A stretch of 17,309 nucleotides of DNA from Candidatus Segatella albertsiae (GCA_002451555.1 DKCU01000043.1:1-17309), one strand, 5' to 3'; shown: positions 8,276-15,268, numbered from the stretch's first letter. Translations and numbers: made by a program. The notes: generated from the letters alone by a model not told the origin.

Positions 8276-10069
8276 TTATACCTCTTGGCATACCACCATC
8301 TCCGTGCCTCTGTATATCACGATGACTTTGTGTAGCTGCGTGGTCTTGATAGCAGAAGTAACCACCTCGCTCCCGGCATATCGGTTTACTTGGGCGATGG
8401 CATCCTGCTTGAGCTGTTCTATATGTGCATCAGTATCTTTAGACTTTGCGTATTTCAACTCGACGATGTAAGAATGTACCATGTCCGGGAAATTATCCAC
8501 CAAAGGACAGAGGAAGATGTCAGCATATCCCTCTTGGGTATCTTTCTCAGAGATAGGACGATAAAACTTGTTGTCACACGTCATGGCAAGTGTGAAGCCA
8601 TGCACGAAGTACTCGCCTTTCTGATGGTCACGCTGAGAGGAATACTTGTGCAGACGGTCGGCGATGTATTGGAAGTATGGCTTCCATTCGCCGCGGTATG
8701 CCAAGGCACTCTCTAAGTTTCCTTTCTCGTAGGCATCATATTCCAAGTCGTTTTCCTTGTAAGTGTCAAGGAGATACTTGAATATCTGTTCACGCACCAC
8801 TTCATTAGGGATGACAAATTTAGTCTTTCCCTCGTATTGACCAGCGATGGTGACCATGCCAAAGTAATAGAGGAGGCTGACGAAATTGTCAGGATCTGCT
8901 ATCTGCTCTGCAGGGAATCCTGTCTTCAGCTCGCCCGTGACAAAGCCATTCTCTACAAGTTGTTGGATGACAGAGGCATCGTGTGCAAACTCCTTGTCCT
9001 TACGGATGAGCATACGGAGCTTGTTGTAGTCCAATCGGATGTTTTCCTCGATCATGTTGTCTGGGATTCGTCCTCGATTTCTGATATAATGGTCTATGAA
9101 ATAGAGTACCATGTTGGAGTTGTATATCGTGGTCTCACCGTAAGCTGCCTTGGCAAAACAATAGTTGTCATACCATGGCTTGATGATTTCTATGAGTTCA
9201 TCTATGGTATAGTTGTGCAAACCGAGTGTATCCGTGTAGTAGGTGAGCAAGTCGCGCACCTCCTCTTCCGTGAAACCAGTCATCTCATTAAACTCATATT
9301 CCAAGGAATAGTTGGTGCCTATGTTGAAACCACTGGTCAAGTCATCCATTGTCACTGGGCTGACACCTGTAACAAAGACACGTTCCAAGGTGCTGTCAGT
9401 AGCCGACTTGATGGTGTCGAAAAACTTACGCAAATAACCTGTTCCATGGGTCTCAACCTTGTAACTGTCTAGGCAGTTTGGCTCGGAGAGTATGGTGTTG
9501 GTGAAGTGGTCGTACTCGTCGATGAAGAGATAAACCTTCTGACCGGTCTTCTTGCATTCCTTGCAGAGGTAGTCTAGTTGTTCGGAGGCTCCATCTTTCT
9601 TGTTCATCTCCTCCTTGATGCCATCAGGCAAATATTGTGCATATACATCGCAGAAGTAGTTGAACTCCGTATTGCAATGTGCATCCAACCCCTTCTTGTA
9701 GTTTTCGAGGTTGGCATCCACTACTGCAAAATTGAGCGAAATAATGAGGTAAGTATTATGCTCAGGGGTTGGGTTATCGCCAGTGTATAGTCCGCCGAAA
9801 AGTTCCTCGAATCTATCTGCCATGTTCACATCGTAGTATTGCTTGAGCATGGAGAGGGTCAGGCTCTTGCCGAAACGGCGAGGGCGGATATAAAAGAAGA
9901 ACTTGTTAGATGCCTCTATATCTTCTATAAAATAGGTCTTATCTACGTAATAACAATCATCTCTTCTTACGGAAACGAAGTTCATCATTCCATAAGGGAT
10001 ACGTTTGCGATAGATACGTTTGCGCTTGGCAAATCTCTTTTTTGTATTATCATCCATAGCGATACTCAT
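8276..10069 (-). CDS. AAA-ATPase-like / PD-(D/E)XK (PDDEXK_9) protein, complete
   Basis: The 597-residue protein joins an AAA-ATPase-like module (PF09820 type) to a C-terminal nuclease-like domain (PF08011, DUF1703). The conserved entry segment PYGMMNFVSVRRDDCYYVDKT (from 25) is followed by a Walker A-like RPRRFGKSL (62-70) and a Walker B-like LFIDEYD (181-187). The PD-(D/E)XK residues are Asp517 (GYAD), Glu537 and Lys539 (VELKYAK), with a Gln-containing helix after (QLKQDAIAQVNRY). Length and motifs are normal, so the gene looks functional. The N-terminus is strongly basic (KKRFAKRKRIYRKR). A second in-frame Met at residue 5 is an alternative start. The gene family is highly multiplied in Bacteroidales genomes; its role is not established, and nuclease, defence or mobile-element links are inference. 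It has its own promoter and converges on the phosphodiesterase operon. Confidence 0.93.
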   Translation of the reverse strand: MSIAMDDNTKKRFAKRKRIYRKRIPYGMMNFVSVRRDDCYYVDKTYFIEDIEASNKFFFYIRPRRFGKSLTLSMLKQYYDVNMADRFEELFGGLYTGDNPTPEHNTYLIISLNFAVVDANLENYKKGLDAHCNTEFNYFCDVYAQYLPDGIKEEMNKKDGASEQLDYLCKECKKTGQKVYLFIDEYDHFTNTILSEPNCLDSYKVETHGTGYLRKFFDTIKSATDSTLERVFVTGVSPVTMDDLTSGFNIGTNYSLEYEFNEMTGFTEEEVRDLLTYYTDTLGLHNYTIDELIEIIKPWYDNYCFAKAAYGETTIYNSNMVLYFIDHYIRNRGRIPDNMIEENIRLDYNKLRMLIRKDKEFAHDASVIQQLVENGFVTGELKTGFPAEQIADPDNFVSLLYYFGMVTIAGQYEGKTKFVIPNEVVREQIFKYLLDTYKENDLEYDAYEKGNLESALAYRGEWKPYFQYIADRLHKYSSQRDHQKGEYFVHGFTLAMTCDNKFYRPISEKDTQEGYADIFLCPLVDNFPDMVHSYIVELKYAKSKDTDAHIEQLKQDAIAQVNRYAGSEVVTSAIKTTQLHKVIVIYRGTEMVVCQEV

Positions 10070-10082
10070 TAATTTCTAAGTG

Positions 10083-10114
10083 CAAAGATAGCATAAATAT
10101 TTGAAACAGACAAG
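10083..10114 (-). promoter_or_regulatory. Promoter of the AAA-ATPase-like gene
   Basis: On the minus strand, TATCTTTG (10083-10090) matches the -7 consensus and CTTG (10111-10114) lies 20 bases upstream as the -33 element. The start codon at 10069 is only 13 bases downstream of the -7 box, so the mRNA leader should be very short. Confidence 0.7.
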
Positions 10115-10135
10115 AAAAAGACACTGCATTTTTAT

Positions 10136-10390
10136 TTAATTATAGGTGTAAGTTACTTGGGATTTGTTCCGATGGTCGGAACAAATCAAGGGTTTCTTCA
10201 GGAATCGTTGTCTAGCCATTAGGCAGGCACCGATGATGCCTGCTTGCCCCTTGAGTTCGGAAGTTACAATTTGGGTATCCTCGTTCATGATGTTCAGCGA
10301 GTATTTCTTAATTTCCATATTGACAGGCAAGGTAAGATAACTAAAGTTTCCCACCTCCATAAATAGGGCTTTTGCAGAGCAAAAAACTTT
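10136..10390 (-). pseudogene. ROK-family sugar kinase/repressor, C-terminal remnant
   Basis: About 84 codons remain. The sequence from SAKALFMEVGNF through the KKYSLNIMNEDTQIV segment to AGIIGACLMARQRFLKK resembles the C-terminal end of ROK proteins, where a Gly/Ala-rich helix (AGxxGAxxLAR) closes the fold. The frame is blocked upstream by a stop at 10391-10393, and the kinase phosphate-binding, catalytic and zinc-site regions are missing, so this cannot be a working enzyme or repressor. After KK the sequence runs into a hairpin (10161-10187) and a tail that does not look like ROK, so the end may also be altered. It lies downstream of the broken GH115 gene on the same strand, which suggests both were part of one lost sugar locus. 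The identification is from memory of the family. Confidence 0.6.
10161..10187. repeat. Perfect 12-bp inverted repeat
   Basis: GATTTGTTCCGA (10161-10172) and its reverse complement (10176-10187) flank a 3-base loop. It is inside the tail of the ROK remnant. No T-run follows on either strand, so it is not a standard terminator; it might be a REP-like or element-derived repeat. Confidence 0.6.
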
Positions 10391-10401
10391 TTAAAGTGGG
10401 C

Positions 10402-11773
10402 TTATTTAATGATTTTCTTTCCGTTGGTTATATATATACCTTTTTGTGGCATAGATATTTCATTTCCTGACAAGTCATAGATTCGATTACTAATCTGTGG
10501 CTTATTCATCGTCCTCTGTTGGATGCCAGTTGCTCCTATTTTACGCAACGTGAATGAATCTATGTCGATGACGGAATTGGAAGTGCCATTGTATTTGACT
10601 CCAAAGTTTAGCCTGTGATTGGTGACTTGGACTACAACCTTGTAAACATTGTCTGATGTCATAGCAGTACTTACATTGTTGGCAAAGAGAGTCCCGGTAG
10701 CCGATCCTGTATGGCAGAAAGTAACGCCAAGCTCATACTGTCCATCCTCTAGACCTTCTATCGTCTGTGAGACGGAACCACTGCCATTGATGCCCCATAT
10801 TTGCAAATGTTTTTGGTTCGCTGCAATGAGAGGACTGGTTGCCCCAGTAGGTTTTTCTCCTGTGCTTATCTTTGTGTTGTATGTGCCACTGCAATTTATA
10901 GTCCAGCCATTGTAGTCTTGTTCGAAGCCTGGATTTACGATGGCGGAAAGGGATTGCAGGCGATCAGGAATATTACCCTTGATGGCCTCTACACGTTCAG
11001 AGATAGCCTTGTATGCAGCGATTCGATAGTCCATTTCTTGCATGGTATATGACACGGAACTTACGTGCTCTGGTTTTCCAGCTGCGGCTAATCGGTAATA
11101 TTCTTGCTTTATGTCGCCAATCTCATTGGCTACATCCTCTCCAAATGTTCGAGCAGCCCACTCACGACTATAGATGGCTGCATTCTCAGGATTCCACTTG
11201 TTTACATCCCAAGCCAAGTCCATGCAGAATTCTATTTCTTCTTCTGCTGGCTTGATGTCGCCTACGTTTATGACCCACAAGCGTTGGATGCCTTGCTCAT
11301 ATCCGCAGCCTAATTCGTAACTTATCAAAGATGGGAAAATGCTGCTAAGCCACAGGTAGTCTTGAGGCGACCCCCAGTAGCTAAGATGATAATAGATACC
11401 ATTGCTGCCACTGCGCTTCTGTTCTGAAACAGATGGAAACTGGCGGATATAGCCATGGTTGTCATCTACCCAACAGAGAGTGATGTCCTCTGGTAAGTTG
11501 ATGTTGCCTGTGTTATATGCGTCCAGCACTTCCTTGTAAGGGCAAAACATTTGTGGAACTTGAGTAGGGGAGCCTATGTTTTCCTGGATAAGTTTTCTTT
11601 GGGTCTCAATAATCTGCGACAGACCTTTTGCTATGTTTTGTGCCCCGTTGTATCCTGCGATTCCACCATCGTGAACACCACGCATACCTACGGTATATAC
11701 AGCATCTTGGTCTTTGCTTTCCACGACACGCTTTCGCCAATAGCAATACCACTAATAGGTTTCTGATTTTCAT
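10402..11773 (-). pseudogene. GH115 alpha-glucuronidase, internally deleted
   Basis: The 440-codon frame from GTG 11724 to 10402 matches the second half of the GH115 catalytic region: YTVGMRGVHDGG, VPQMFCPYKEVLDAYNTG, LCWVDDNHGYIRQFP, GIYYHLSYWGSPQDYLWL and LWVINVGDIKPAE. A jelly-roll, CBM-like domain follows (NPGFEQDYNGW to about 393 of the frame), then a C-terminal tail (YDLSGNEI...GIYITNGKK) typical of secreted Bacteroidales proteins. GH115 enzymes are about 800 residues or more, so several hundred N-terminal residues are missing. Upstream, in another frame, an ATG at 11773 begins a signal peptide (MKIRNLLVVLLLA). That frame meets the GH115 frame (YWRKRVVES) around 11735-11750, so a deletion appears to have joined the leader to the middle of the gene out of frame. 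The usual post-catalytic segment after IPDRLQ also seems missing. No functional enzyme is expected. Confidence 0.8.
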
Positions 11774-11861
11774 ATCACATTATTTTATTTAAGTGAAAAT
11801 TATACAATCATAGTAAAAATTCGAGTAAGAAACAAGTTCTTAGTTTCAAATTTCTCAGTTG

Positions 11862-11869
11862 CAAAAGTA
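11862..11869 (-). promoter_or_regulatory. Candidate -7 element of the GH115 gene
   Basis: TACTTTTG on the minus strand fits TAnnTTTG and lies about 90 bases upstream of the ATG at 11773. No convincing -33 box is seen. Its position supports 11773 as the original start of the now broken gene. Confidence 0.45.
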
Positions 11870-12028
11870 CTTAGATTTGTTCAAATGGAGGTTGTATAAT
11901 TTATCCAAAAACAAGTATAAAATAATCAATTCTATTTTTGTGAAATAATTGTATCCGTTGGCCCTGTTTTTTGCTGAAAATGTAACCTTTTTTCAATAGA
12001 AATTGACAGGAATTGCCATTTCTATATA

Positions 12029-12067
12029 AAAATAAGCCAAGAAGTCAATTGCTTCTTGGCTTATTTT
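12029..12067. terminator. Hairpin terminator, bidirectional
   Basis: A perfect 16-bp stem (12029-12044 with 12052-12067) has a 7-base loop and T-rich flanks on both strands. On the minus strand it overlaps the TAA at 12066-12068 that ends the IS1380-like scrap, so it probably terminated a former minus-strand gene. No intact gene now uses it. Confidence 0.7.
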
Positions 12068-12169
12068 ATTTTAGCTTTTTCTTGTATTCTTCTATTTGTG
12101 ATGGTGTTAGTTTTCAAATATTCCTCCAAAAGGAGTGAGTTTCTCAGATTTTATTCGTACTTTTGCCAT
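12066..12169 (-). pseudogene. IS1380-family transposase, N-terminal scrap
   Basis: From the ATG at 12167-12169 the minus strand reads MAKVRIKSEKLTPFGGIF. This is very close to the start of IS1380-family transposases of Bacteroidales as I remember them (MAKVQIKSEKLTPFGGIF). Two codons later the frame stops. A shifted frame then reads KLTPSQIEEYKKKLK and stops at 12066, next to a hairpin terminator. More than 95% of a normal ~430-residue transposase is missing. It is either the relic of a deleted insertion sequence or part of a MITE-like derivative. Terminal inverted repeats were not identified with confidence. A longer open frame in this register (back to 12430) runs into the divergent regulator gene and is not coding. 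Confidence 0.65.
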
Positions 12170-12290
12170 GTCATTCAGAATTTTGTTTGTTTTTAAAAGC
12201 AGCACTAAGATAAGTGAAATTTCTGATATGGCAAAATCCTGGATAAGGCAAAAGTTCTCATAAAGTTTAAAAAGTATAAATTCTTTTATT

Positions 12291-12316
12291 AAAAGTTGCC
12301 CTTTTGGGAAACTTTT
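12291..12316 (+). promoter_or_regulatory. Imperfect palindrome, candidate autoregulatory operator
   Basis: AAAAGTTGCCC (12291-12301) and GGGAAACTTTT (12306-12316) pair at 10 of 11 positions around a 4-base centre. The palindrome covers the -33 element of the promoter that drives the XRE regulator gene, a typical site for an antitoxin that represses its own operon. Binding by that protein is inference. Confidence 0.5.
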
Positions 12317-12326
12317 CTTATATTTG
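12296..12326 (+). promoter_or_regulatory. Promoter of the XRE / DUF3990 operon
   Basis: TTG (12296-12298) and TATATTTG (12319-12326) are separated by 20 bases, a good match to the Bacteroidetes -33/-7 promoter. The ATG at 12350 is 23 bases downstream of the -7 box, so the leader is short. Confidence 0.65.
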
Positions 12327-12349
12327 CTGAGGTTTAAAGAAGAATAAGC

Positions 12350-12829
12350 ATGAAAAAGAAATTTGAAAATGCAGACACTGTTCTTGGTGGCATCATCAAG
12401 ACTGTCAGAAGAAAGAAGGAAATATCTCAAGAAGCCTTGGGAAAGCTTGTTGGACTGGGGAAAAGTAGCATCTCTAAAATTGAGAGTGGCAAAACAAATA
12501 TTTCCCTGGAGGATGCCTCTGTGCTGTTGGAAGCAATGGGTGAGAAATTAAGTTTATATGTGGATGGACTGTATCCTAGTTATGAGGTTAGGATGAAACA
12601 AATTAAGTTTATTACCATGGCTACCTGTTGGTTTGCTGAAGCTAAGAAAATCTCCAGGCAGAAAGCTTATGTTTATCTACAAAAGTATCAAGGCATCAAG
12701 TTCCTGGAAGAGAACTATGAATATGAGCAGACTTTGCCTAAGTTACAAATTATAGAAGATTTGACAACAGTTTGTTATAATCGCAAGATGCTGTGTATGA
12801 ATAAGGATAATAATATGGTAAAGGTATGA
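12350..12829 (+). CDS. XRE-family regulator fused to a DUF3791-like domain (probable antitoxin)
   Basis: The 159-residue protein starts with a helix-turn-helix domain (about 14-69): ISQEALGKLVGLGKSSISKIESGKTNISLED is a classic XRE fold. The second half (about 84-145: FITMATCWFAEAKKISRQKAYVYLQKYQGIKFLEENYEYEQTLPK, then IIEDL) resembles DUF3791, a small domain often encoded next to DUF3990 proteins. Having both domains in one polypeptide joins DNA binding to the presumed partner-binding part, as in many type II antitoxins. The stop overlaps the next start (ATGA at 12826-12829), indicating translational coupling with the DUF3990-like gene. A promoter with an overlapping palindrome lies just upstream. 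The antitoxin role is inferred from domain pairing and gene order. Confidence 0.8.
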   Translation: MKKKFENADTVLGGIIKTVRRKKEISQEALGKLVGLGKSSISKIESGKTNISLEDASVLLEAMGEKLSLYVDGLYPSYEVRMKQIKFITMATCWFAEAKKISRQKAYVYLQKYQGIKFLEENYEYEQTLPKLQIIEDLTTVCYNRKMLCMNKDNNMVKV

Positions 12830-13317
12830 GACTGTTGCATGGAAGTTATATGGAAATCGTAACACCTGACCTTTCAAAATGCAAGTCCCACAATGACTTT
12901 GGAAAGGGATTTTACCTTACTCCTAATTGGAAGAGGGCTTGGCAGATGGGTAAACGTAGCAGTTTCATTCATCATGGGACTATCACGGTCAATGCTTTTC
13001 TTTTTTATCCCAAGCGCTGTGAGCAAAAAGGGCTCTCGATTAAGATATTTGATGGATTTACCTCAGAATGGGCAAAGTTTATTCTTCTGAATAGGGAGAA
13101 CGCTGATTTCAAGCATAGTTATGACATAGTAATAGGTCCTGTTGCAGACGCTATAGTTGACCAAGAAATAGAACATTACAAAGAAGAGTTTGGCATTGCT
13201 TATTTGGAAGAGGCTCCCTTAAAAGAGTTTGCCTCTCGCATATCGCAATTTGGCCATGAGTATATCCAGTATTGCTTTTGTACTCAAAGGGCTATTGATG
13301 AACTGATTAAAGACTAG
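12826..13317 (+). CDS. DUF3990-like protein, probable toxin with ADP-ribosyltransferase-like motifs
   Basis: The 163-residue protein matches the DUF3990 pattern: LLHGSYMEIVTPDL at the N-terminus, then SHNDFGKGFYLTPNWKRAWQ (21-40), TVNAFLFY (54-61), a FTSEWAKFILLNR helix (78-90), YDIVIGPVADA (99-109) and an ending with IQYCFCTQRAIDEL. H5 (LHG) and Y30 (GFYLT) look like the first two motifs of H-Y-E type ADP-ribosyltransferases. I recall DUF3990 being grouped with that fold, but the third catalytic residue is not obvious; Q148 or a nearby Glu are candidates. The start overlaps the upstream antitoxin-like gene by 4 bases, and a small gene begins 5 bases after its stop. No signal peptide is present, so it should act in the cytoplasm. 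Toxin activity and target are inference. Confidence 0.75.
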   Translation: MRLLHGSYMEIVTPDLSKCKSHNDFGKGFYLTPNWKRAWQMGKRSSFIHHGTITVNAFLFYPKRCEQKGLSIKIFDGFTSEWAKFILLNRENADFKHSYDIVIGPVADAIVDQEIEHYKEEFGIAYLEEAPLKEFASRISQFGHEYIQYCFCTQRAIDELIKD

Positions 13318-13322
13318 GTGAC

Positions 13323-13529
13323 ATGAATAAGGAAAAATTAAGTTATGAGAATGTACTAGGTGAGATCGCCTGCTATGTAGCTAAGCAGTGCGACTTGACA
13401 CCCAGTGAGGCTGTGGGCATCATCATGAATGATGAGCGCACTGATACCATTGTTGAAAACATCAGGGGTGCTTCAAGTATAGATTTGGAATCTCTGGCAA
13501 AACTATATTTAGACGAAAAGGCATTGTAG
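13323..13529 (+). CDS. Small third gene of the XRE/DUF3990 operon, unknown function
   Basis: This 68-residue acidic, helical protein begins 5 bases after the stop of the DUF3990-like gene, with only a weak GGTGA overlapping that stop as a possible ribosome binding site. Its composition (EIACYVAKQCDLTPSEAVGIIM... SIDLESLAKLYLDE) suggests a compact helical bundle with no membrane or export signal. I do not recognise a family. Position and size fit a second antitoxin or an accessory chaperone of the module. No clear terminator follows. Confidence 0.65.
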   Translation: MNKEKLSYENVLGEIACYVAKQCDLTPSEAVGIIMNDERTDTIVENIRGASSIDLESLAKLYLDEKAL

Positions 13530-13600
13530 GTCCAATAAAAAAAACAGTCTGCTTCCTGCTATGGTCGCTCATGCTCTGTCAGGATGACAACATATAGCCC

Positions 13601-13717
13601 TTACTTCAACCCCTCCTTCCTTTTCGCTTCCCGATACCTCGCCATGACTTCCTCACGGCTCAACCCACTTTCCTCGCTTGGGGAAGGTGATAAACCGTTG
13701 AATTCTTCACTCTTCAC
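13601..13717 (-). pseudogene. Short minus-strand coding scrap of unknown family
   Basis: A 38-codon open stretch on the minus strand ends in a charged helix (GLSREEVMARYREAKRKEG) and a stop at 13601-13603. It reads like the C-terminus of a real protein cut off on its left side by a stop at 13718-13720. I do not recognise the parent gene. It lies exactly at the left border of the truncated Mu F-like gene. Confidence 0.3.
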
Positions 13718-13737
13718 TTAAAACCAAGTTCGACAAG

Positions 13738-15075
13738 ATGATGAAGGGCTTGTTCCGCCAGAAGGGCGCACAACTCGACATCAACATCCTGGCATCGGAC
13801 GAGGCACAAGACTTCATCAACACCCACGCAGGGGTCCTAGACTCCAGCTTCGAGAAGGTGGAGATGACTCCCAAGATGCGTGAGCGGCTCACTCGCTCCA
13901 ACTACATCTTCTCAGGCATCAAGGCCTTTCATGAGCTCAACGAGGCGTTCCCAAGCATGGTGGATGAGAACGGCAACAAAAAGCCGTTCGAAAAGTTTCT
14001 AAACGACGTTAGAAAGATAGACGAGAAGTACAACGCCAACTACCTGCACTCGGAATATAATTTTGTCGCAGCAAGTGCCACCATGGCGGCGAAGTGGGAG
14101 CAGTTCGCCGAGGACGGCGACCGCTACTACCTCCAGTACCGCACCGCCCACGATGACAAGGTACGACCTGAGCACGCCGCCCTCGATGGCGTGACGCTCC
14201 CCATGAGCGACCCTTTCTGGGAAACCTACTACCCACCGAATGGATGGAATTGTAGGTGTTCCGTGGTACAGGTACGCAAGCAGAAGTACACAGCCACCGA
14301 CCACAGCGAGGCGATGAGCCGTGGAGAGGAAGCATTGAGCGGCGACAAGCTGGGCATGTTCCGCTTCAACCCAGGCAAGCAGGGCAAGGCGATGCCAGAC
14401 TACAACCCCTACACCATCAAGCGGTGCAACGACTGCGACGTGGCGAAGGGAGGTGGGCTGAAGCTTGGGTTTGTACCAGAAAATCAAGTATGTGCCTCAT
14501 GTGTATTGATGTATAAATGCGCCAATGCTCGTAGTAAAGATGGCAAGACTGACTTGACACAAGAAGAGCAAAATAAAATCTTTGCTAAGCCTTTCGCAGA
14601 GCAATTCGAAGAGAAGTATAAAGGAAAGGCAGGAAGAGTAATGCAACACAAAATGGCATGTTCCAATGCTAAGGATTATTCTCGAGTTATGGATGTGGCA
14701 AAAGCTTTCGCCGATATGTTTGGTGACTGTCTTATTAATCCCGAAATCGACTTCAATGCCAAGGAGGGAAGGAAAGTAATATACAAAGACTTGCCTGAAG
14801 ACTGCAAGGCTAACCCCGACCTATGGAACAAGTTTGGGTTTGTCGATGTTAGGTCTCCCGAGAAACCTATGAACTGTTGCCGCAACGCAAACCACGCTTC
14901 CGACGTTCAAAAAGCCTGCGTCTGCCTCACAGACCATTGCTTCAAGAAAGGTATCACGGAAAAGCAAATTGAGGATAGGAACAAAGCGATATGGAGTAGT
15001 AAACTATATCACCACGACTACATATTCTGGTATGTGAACGGAACCCTTAGAAAATACAAGAGACCAAAAGCGTAA
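13738..15075 (+). CDS. Mu F-like phage head protein fused to a BECR-type nuclease-like domain (N-terminus truncated)
   Basis: Residues 1-180 of the 445-residue frame match the minor head protein F of Mu-like phages of Bacteroidales. The signature is YLQYRTAHDDKVRPEHAALDG (131-151) followed by PFWETYYPPNGWNCRCSV (159-176). The family-typical N-terminal ~100 residues are missing: the frame stops at 13699-13701 and only FDKMMKGLFRQKG of the earlier part is left, so the true start is uncertain. A linker with Cys pairs (230-233, 252-255) leads to a C-terminal domain (about 305-440) with VDVRSP, NANHASDVQKACVCLTDH and a final YIFWYVNGTLRKYKRP. This layout I associate with BECR-fold (barnase-EndoU-colicin-RelE) RNases that Mu-type phages carry on capsid-linked 'polyvalent' proteins. 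The DNA becomes visibly more AT-rich after about 14470, as if the tail domain was swapped in. No other phage morphogenesis gene is nearby. Confidence 0.75.
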   Translation: MMKGLFRQKGAQLDINILASDEAQDFINTHAGVLDSSFEKVEMTPKMRERLTRSNYIFSGIKAFHELNEAFPSMVDENGNKKPFEKFLNDVRKIDEKYNANYLHSEYNFVAASATMAAKWEQFAEDGDRYYLQYRTAHDDKVRPEHAALDGVTLPMSDPFWETYYPPNGWNCRCSVVQVRKQKYTATDHSEAMSRGEEALSGDKLGMFRFNPGKQGKAMPDYNPYTIKRCNDCDVAKGGGLKLGFVPENQVCASCVLMYKCANARSKDGKTDLTQEEQNKIFAKPFAEQFEEKYKGKAGRVMQHKMACSNAKDYSRVMDVAKAFADMFGDCLINPEIDFNAKEGRKVIYKDLPEDCKANPDLWNKFGFVDVRSPEKPMNCCRNANHASDVQKACVCLTDHCFKKGITEKQIEDRNKAIWSSKLYHHDYIFWYVNGTLRKYKRPKA

Positions 15076-15142
15076 GCTAATGGTCTCAGGTTCTGCAACG
15101 TCGTGCGCTGCTTTCAGTGGTTATCGTACACTCCCCACGCTG

Positions 15143-15174
15143 CAAAGATACAACAAACTTTTTAAACTCGCAAG
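15143..15174 (-). promoter_or_regulatory. Consensus promoter facing the Mu F-nuclease gene (antisense)
   Basis: On the minus strand, TATCTTTG (15143-15150) and CTTG (15171-15174) are spaced by 20 bases, the same arrangement as the promoter at 10083-10114. It points into the 3' end of the phage-derived gene and has no visible gene of its own. It may make an antisense RNA or be the relic of a deleted minus-strand gene. Confidence 0.5.
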
Positions 15175-15185
15175 AATATGGAAGG

Positions 15186-15217
15186 AAAAAAAGATTATAC
15201 CTCGTATTTTAACGAGG
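15186..15217 (-). terminator. Possible terminator of the minus-strand membrane protein gene
   Basis: A 6-bp stem (15200-15205 with 15212-15217) is followed on the minus strand, after 7 bases, by seven T (15186-15192). It lies about 50 bases beyond the stop at 15269. The stem is short and the gap to the T-run is large, so this is tentative. Confidence 0.35.
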
Positions 15218-15268
15218 TTGCCGAAACACAAAATAAGAATGCCATGGAGCCGTGGCTAGAAAAAGACA

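Noticed and set aside
8837..9472. 211-codon plus-strand frame
   Set aside because: Antisense to the intact AAA-ATPase-like gene; no independent coding evidence.
12107..12430. 107-codon minus-strand frame as one gene
   Set aside because: Only the last 20 codons look real (IS1380 start). The rest crosses the promoter and start of the divergent XRE gene and has no protein-like character.
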